A DNA stretch of 64,000 bases. Origin: Candidatus Geothrix odensensis (GTDB lineage: Bacteria; Acidobacteriota; Holophagae; Holophagales; Holophagaceae). The position numbers and the translations under genes are program-made. The stretch's first letter is position 1. Each line of letters starts with the position of its first letter. The notes under the pieces are model-generated. The model did no database searches. It was not told the origin of the DNA and saw only the letters and a list, made by a program, of their open reading frames with translations. Location of the stretch: NCBI GenBank assembly GCA_016714685.1, contig JADKCH010000011.1, positions 1 through 64,000 on the forward strand, in the 5' to 3' direction. Below are positions 59,312-64,000 of this stretch, in pieces.

Positions 59312-61742
59312 TTAGCGCTGTGAACGGGGCTTGATCCTGCCCCTGGGTTTGGTGGCCGGCTTGGCCTGTTCGGGTCGCTTCCAGCCCACCAGGGCGAACT
59401 CGAAGACCTCCTCCACGTGCTTCACGGGGTGGAAGCGCAGCTGCTTGCGCAGCTCGGGGTCGATCTCTTCGAGATCCTTCTGGTTGGCGTGCGGGATGAG
59501 GATGTCCTTGATGCCCACGCGCAAGGCCGCCAGGGACTTCTCCTTGAGGCCGCCGATGGCCAGGGCCTCGCCCCGCAGGTCGATCTCGCCGGTCATGGCC
59601 AGGGTGTTCCGCACGGGCACGCCTTTCAGCACGGAGAGCAGCACGGTGGCGATGGCCAGGCCGGCGCTGGGGCCGTCCTTGGGGATGGCGCCCTCGGGGA
59701 AGTGCACGTGGATGTCCTGCTTCTGGAACACTTCGGGATCAATCTGGAAGGCTTCGCCCCGGCTACGGATGTAGCTGAGCGCCGCCTGGGCGCTCTCCTT
59801 CATCACGTCGCCCAGCTGGCCCGTGAGGGTGAGCAGGCCCTTGCCCGGCATCCTCAGGGCCTCGACGAAGAGGACGTCGCCGCCCACGGCGGTCCAGGCC
59901 AGGCCGGTCACCACGCCCACGCGGGGGGCCTTCAGCCGCTCATCCTGCAGCAGCTTCACGGGGCCCAGCAGCTCGTGGATGCTCTTGTCGTCCAGGGTGA
60001 GCTTCTTCTTCAGGGTGTTCTCGGCCACGCGGCGGGCCACCTTGCGGCAGATGGCGCCGATCTCGCGCTCCAGCTGCCGCAGCCCGGCTTCGCGCGTGTA
60101 GCCCGTGATGATGGTCTTCAGGGCGGCCTTGGGGATCGCCACCTGCTTGCGGGTGACACCGTGCTTCTCCAGCTGCTTGGGGATCAGGTGCTGCTCGGCG
60201 ATGCCCAGCTTCTCCTCCAGCGTGTAGCTGCTGAGGTAGATGATCTCCATGCGGTCCTTGAAGGCCGGGTGGATGGGCTCCAGCTCGTTGGCGTTGGCCA
60301 GGAAGAGCACCTGGCTGAGGTCCAGGGGCACGTTCAGGTAGTGGTCCCGGAAGGTGTGGTTCTGCTCGGGGTCGAGCACTTCCAGCAGGGCCGCGCTGGG
60401 ATCGCCGCGCATGTCCCGGCCGATCTTGTCCACCTCATCCAGCATGATCACGGGGTTCATGCTCTTCACCTGGTGCAGGGCCTGCACGATGCGGCCGGGC
60501 ATGGCGCCCACATAGGTGCGGCGATGGCCGCGGATCTCGCTTTCGTCATGGACGCCGCCGAGCGAAATGCGCGAATACTTGCGGCCCAGGGCCCGGGCGA
60601 TGGACTTGCCCAGGGAGGTCTTGCCCACGCCCGGGGGGCCCACGAAGCAGAGGATGGTGCCCCGGAGATCGGGCTTGAGCTTGCGCACCGCCAGGAACTC
60701 CAGCAACCGGTCCTTGATTTTGGCCAGGCCGAAATGGTCCTCGTCCAGTACGGCCTGGGCCTGCTTGAGGTCGAGGTTGTCCTCGGTCTGCACGCCCCAG
60801 GGCAGCTCGGTCATCCACTCCAGGTAGGTGCGCGTGACGGCGGTCTCGCTGGAGTCCGGGTGCATGCGCTCCAGCTTCTTGAGGTTGCGCTCGATCTCCA
60901 CCAGGGGCTCGTCGGGCACCTTCATCTTGGCCAGTTTCTCGCGGAAGGCCGTGACCTCCTCAGCCAGCTCCGACCCCTCGCCCAGCTCCTGCTGGATGGC
61001 CTTGAGCTGCTGGCGGAGGTAGTACTCCCGCTGGCTCTTGTCCATCTCGCCGCGGGCTTCCATGGTGATCTTCTGCTGCACTTCCAGCAGCTGGATCTCC
61101 CGCATGCAGCAGCTCGTTCACGCGCTTCAGGCGCAGGCCCGGATGCGCGATCTCCAGCACCTCCTGGGTCTGTTGGAGCTTGAGGTCCAGGTTGGACGCC
61201 ACCAGGTCGGCCAGGCGGCCGGGATTGTCCAGGTTGCCGGCGATGACCAGCACCTCCTGGGGCAGAGTCTTGCCCAGGGCCACGGCCTTTTCGAGTGTCT
61301 GCTTCACGCTGCGCAGCAGGGCGTCCGACTCCAGGTCCGGCGTCTTCAGCTCGGGCTCCGCGAGGGGTTCCACCCGGGCCTTGAAGAGGTTCTCGGTCTC
61401 GGTGAAGTATTCCACGCGGACCCGCTGCAGGCCCTGCACGAGGGCGCGGATGCGGCCATCCGGGAGCTTCAGCACGCGCATGATGAGCGCCGCCGTGCCC
61501 ACCTGGTAGAGGTCCTCGGGCCGCGGGTTGTCCATCTCTGTCTGCTTCTGGGAGAGCAGCAGGATCATGCGGTTCTCCACCAGGGCCGTGTCCACGGCGC
61601 GGATGGACTTCTCGCGGCTGATGCTGAGGGGCAGGATCACGTAGGGGTAGACCACCACGTCCCGCAGCGGGAGGACGGGCAGTTCCTCCGGCAGCTTGGG
61701 CGTCTCGTCGGGTGTTGGGGGCAGGAGGACATCATCGGCCAC
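59312..61742 (-). CDS. lon: ATP-dependent protease Lon, frame interrupted by one base
   Basis: Lon degrades misfolded and regulatory proteins. The N-terminal (LAN) frame starts at GTG 61742 (LPVLPLRDVVVYPYVILPL) and continues to RLKRVNELLH; around 61101-61110 it shifts to a frame beginning REIQLLEVQQKI. That frame has Walker A GPPGVGKTSLGKS, Walker B IMLDEVDKIG and the catalytic dyad in PKDGPSAG with Lys further on. Removing one base gives 809 residues, normal for Lon. It ends in a basic tail. nrdR lies 27 bases upstream. The break is probably a base-call indel. Confidence 0.9.
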
Positions 61743-61769
61743 GGAATAACCTCGGACCCCAGGATACCC

Positions 61770-62345
61770 CTACTTTTTCCGGGACTTCATGGCGGCCACG
61801 TCCACGGTCTCGCCTGGAAACAGGGCCTGCGGCTGGGGTGTCGCGAGGTCGTGGCCGGCTTTCGGGGTGCCTGAGCCGCGGCCCGTGGCGGCCTCCTTGT
61901 GCATGAGGCCCTCCAGGGCCTTCACGAAATCGGGCAGGTCCTTGAATTCGCGGTACACACTGGCGAAGCGCACATAGGCCACCTGGTCGAGCCCCTTGAG
62001 CTCATCCATGATCAGCTCGCCCAGCTCCCGGCTGCGGATCTCGCGGTCGGGCCGCTCCATGAGCCGGGCATGCACGTCGCCCACCAGCTGCTCGATGCGG
62101 TCCAGGGACACGGGCCGCTTCTGGCAGGCGGCCAGCAGGCCCTTCATGAGCTTCTGCCGCTCGAAGGGTTCCCGGCGGCCATCCTTCTTGAGGATCACCA
62201 GGGGCACCTCCTCCACCCGCTCATAGCTGGTGAAGCGCCGGCCGCAGGAGAGACACTCCCGACGGCGGCGGATGGAGTCGCCCTCGCGGGACTCCCGCGA
62301 GTCCACCACCTTGTCCTCGATGTGCCCGCAGAAGGGACAGTGCAT
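61770..62345 (-). CDS. nrdR: Transcriptional repressor NrdR
   Basis: A 191-residue zinc-finger/ATP-cone regulator of ribonucleotide reductase genes. The zinc ribbon has Cys3, Cys6, Cys31 and Cys34 (CPFC and CLSC). The ATP-cone starts at VILKKDGRREPFERQKLMKGL. The usual length is about 150-160; the C-terminal 40 residues here are extra and low-complexity. No nrd gene is in view. It precedes lon on the same strand by 27 bases. Confidence 0.94.
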   Translation of the reverse strand: MHCPFCGHIEDKVVDSRESREGDSIRRRRECLSCGRRFTSYERVEEVPLVILKKDGRREPFERQKLMKGLLAACQKRPVSLDRIEQLVGDVHARLMERPDREIRSRELGELIMDELKGLDQVAYVRFASVYREFKDLPDFVKALEGLMHKEAATGRGSGTPKAGHDLATPQPQALFPGETVDVAAMKSRKK

Positions 62346-62354
62346 GAAGGTTCC

Positions 62355-62801
62355 TTAGACCTCGACCACGCGGGGTGCCAGCACGGCCTCGCAGGTGACG
62401 GAGTTGGCCACGAAACAGTATTTGTGGGCCTTCTCGAAGAGCTCCACCACCTTGGCCATGCTGGTGCCCCGCGTGACGCGGATGACGGGGCGCAGGTGCA
62501 CCTGGGTGACGCGCGTGACCTTGTCCACGGTGTCGAGGATGGCTTCGGCGTGGTCCTCGTAGCCCACCACCTCCACCTTGGCTTTGGCGCATAGGGCCAG
62601 GAAGGTGAGCATGTGGCAGGTGGCCAGGGCCGTGCCCAGCAGGTCCTCGGGGTTCCAGCGGGTGGCGTCGCCCACGTACTCGGGGGCGCTGCTGACCGCC
62701 AGGGGCTGCTTGCCGGCGGTGGTGACGGTCGCATTGCGGTTGTAGGTGCCGTCGAGGGTGTTGCCGGTCCAGTGGAGCTGAAGGGGGTAGTGGTGGGCCA
62801 T
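62355..62801 (-). CDS. OsmC family peroxiredoxin-like protein
   Basis: A 148-residue protein. The family cysteines are in LLGTALATCHMLTFLAL (Cys62) and in NSVTCEAV. The pattern fits YhfA/OsmC-like proteins, which reduce organic hydroperoxides using paired cysteines. ATG 62801 has AGGAGG five bases upstream. It precedes nrdR by 9 bases and may share its transcript. Physiological substrate unknown. Confidence 0.87.
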   Translation of the reverse strand: MAHHYPLQLHWTGNTLDGTYNRNATVTTAGKQPLAVSSAPEYVGDATRWNPEDLLGTALATCHMLTFLALCAKAKVEVVGYEDHAEAILDTVDKVTRVTQVHLRPVIRVTRGTSMAKVVELFEKAHKYCFVANSVTCEAVLAPRVVEV

Positions 62802-62876
62802 GGGGTCCTCCTGGAATGCCTGCGCCCAGGATGCCACAGCCTGCGTGCTAGCCTGGATTTGCCTCCCGGAGCCTCC

Positions 62877-64000
62877 ATGCGCTCGTCGATTCCCGCCGCC
62901 CTGGCCCTGCTCGCCCTACCCGCCCAGGCCCAGTTCTGGAGCGAGCTCGCCAACCCCAAGGTGGAGGTCACCCTGGTGCATCCGCCGGGCCTGGGCCTCA
63001 GGGTGGAGCGGCTGGCCTTCGCGCCGGCACGGGACATCAACTCCCGCGAGCTGGCCGACGCCCTCACCGCCGACCTGGTGCAGAGCCGCCAGGTGGAGGT
63101 GGTGGACCGGGCCCACCTGGATGCGGTGCTCAAGGAGCAGGAACTGGGCGCCAGCGGCTACGTGGAGCCCGCCACCATCGCGAAACTGGGCAAGCTGCTG
63201 GGGCCCAGCGTGCTGGTCATCGTGAACGTGAACCGCTCAGACCTGAGCCGGAACCGGTCCACGAAGGAGGAACGCAGCACCGACCCCAAGACCAAGCAGG
63301 AGATCGTGCGCCACAAGCGCACCAGCATCACCAGCCTGGATTTCAGCGCCACGGTGCAGGTGGTGGACCTCAGCACGGGCCGGGTCTTCGGGGCCCAGCG
63401 CCTGGAGGACGCGCCTAGCCTCAGCAACACGTCCTACGACGGCTTCCCGGCCCACCCCAGGGATTCCGACGTGCGCCGCCTCGCCTTCGAGACCGCCAAG
63501 GTGAAGGTGCTGCGAATGCTCCTGGCCTGGAGCGAGGTGCGCAAGCTCACCTTCTTTGACGACGACACCTTCGGCATGGCGAGGGCCCACCAGCGGCTCA
63601 AGTCCGGCGATGTTCGCGGCGCCCTGGAGTTGGCCCTGGATGGCCTCGACCAGTCCAAGCGCGACCCCAGCCAGAAGCCCAAGTACTACCCCAGGACCCA
63701 ATACAACGTTGGCATCATCCACTTCATCCTGGGCCGCTATGAGGAGGCCCTGCCCTACCTGCGCGCCGCCCTGGACATGCAGCCCGACGCCAGCATCTTC
63801 CAGACGGCCCTGCGGGAGTGCCGCGAGGCCATCGAGCTGCAGGAGGCCCTGCGCCGGGCCGAAAGCCGCTCGGCCTCAGCCCCACCCCCGGAGCCAAAGC
63901 TGCAGCCCGGGGGGGAGGGCGCCCCGGCCAAGGCCGGGCCCGAGGAGCGCCTCCAGAAGCTGCAGGAGCTCTACAAGAAGGGGCTGCTCGACAAAAAGGA
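62877..64000 (+). CDS. CsgG-like secreted protein with TPR, 3' end outside the window
   Basis: The frame is open from ATG 62877 to the window end (at least 374 residues). GGAG lies five bases upstream. A signal peptide ends near AQAQ (about residue 18). Residues 25-190 resemble the CsgG/TolB-N type fold: VEVVDRAHLDAVLKEQELGASG and LGPSVLVIVNV. A TPR-like helical pair follows (YNVGIIHFILGRYEEALPYL). The end is a charged linker with ERLQKLQELYKKGLLDKKE, resembling a short C-terminal oligomerisation (SHOCT) motif. Role in envelope transport or sensing is inferred. Divergent from the OsmC gene. Confidence 0.75.
   Translation, partial: MRSSIPAALALLALPAQAQFWSELANPKVEVTLVHPPGLGLRVERLAFAPARDINSRELADALTADLVQSRQVEVVDRAHLDAVLKEQELGASGYVEPATIAKLGKLLGPSVLVIVNVNRSDLSRNRSTKEERSTDPKTKQEIVRHKRTSITSLDFSATVQVVDLSTGRVFGAQRLEDAPSLSNTSYDGFPAHPRDSDVRRLAFETAKVKVLRMLLAWSEVRKLTFFDDDTFGMARAHQRLKSGDVRGALELALDGLDQSKRDPSQKPKYYPRTQYNVGIIHFILGRYEEALPYLRAALDMQPDASIFQTALRECREAIELQEALRRAESRSASAPPPEPKLQPGGEGAPAKAGPEERLQKLQELYKKGLLDKK

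Noticed and set aside
1..64000. tRNA, rRNA, CRISPR array, transposase or prophage genes
   Set aside because: No T-loop pattern within a cloverleaf, no regularly spaced repeats, and no transposase, integrase or phage structural protein was recognised on either strand.

Overview
The window reads as chromosome from a high-G+C Gram-negative bacterium. Gene content points to Acidobacteriota, class Holophagae (Geothrix/Holophaga-like); this is an inference from an anaerobic-respiration style gene set (octaheme nitrite reductase, lactate permease, CydA-like/cytochrome c proteins), the rhombosortase system and Rossmann/PLP protein styles, not from a database match. It includes the replication-origin neighbourhood: gyrA, gyrB, dnaN and dnaA run leftward, rpmH-rnpA-yidC-jag-mnmE-gatB run rightward, and DnaA-box-like and parS-like sites lie in and around them.

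Layout. 1-2.5 kb: FHA and TPR proteins. 2.5-12 kb: a leftward lysine/diaminopimelate operon (dapE-asd-lysC-dapB-dapA-dapD-aminotransferase-decarboxylase) with mostly 4-base start/stop overlaps, headed by a recognisable lysine riboswitch and interrupted before its last gene by a strikingly AT-rich foreign gene. 12-15 kb: TetR regulator, palindromic operator, rhombotarget lipoprotein and rhombosortase, then thiG and a DUF2007 protein. 15-21 kb: class V aminotransferase, cupin, lactate permease, and an eight-haem nitrite reductase. 21-34 kb: mixed housekeeping and membrane genes, including a barnase-type lipoprotein with its barstar, a KimA-like potassium transporter, lipA, a purB operon and glyA. 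34-37 kb: MASE1 hybrid histidine kinase. 37-50.5 kb: origin region. 50.5-56 kb: trans-sulfuration enzyme with thiS, a damaged lipoprotein gene, ribD and ftsY. 56-59 kb: an inverted pair of structured hairpin elements, then a CydA-like/cytochrome c gene pair. 59-64 kb: lon, nrdR, OsmC and a CsgG-like protein cut by the window end.

Six genes outside the AT-rich island, or in it, need frame repair (yidC, mnmE, lon, a Rossmann-fold gene, a lipoprotein, and the foreign gene). Each break is a one-base length change, mostly in short G/C runs, and each repaired length is a multiple of three. Because yidC is normally essential, base-call or assembly indels are the simplest reading, and the frameshifts should not be taken as biology without raw reads.

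No tRNA, rRNA, CRISPR array, prophage or transposase gene was recognised.
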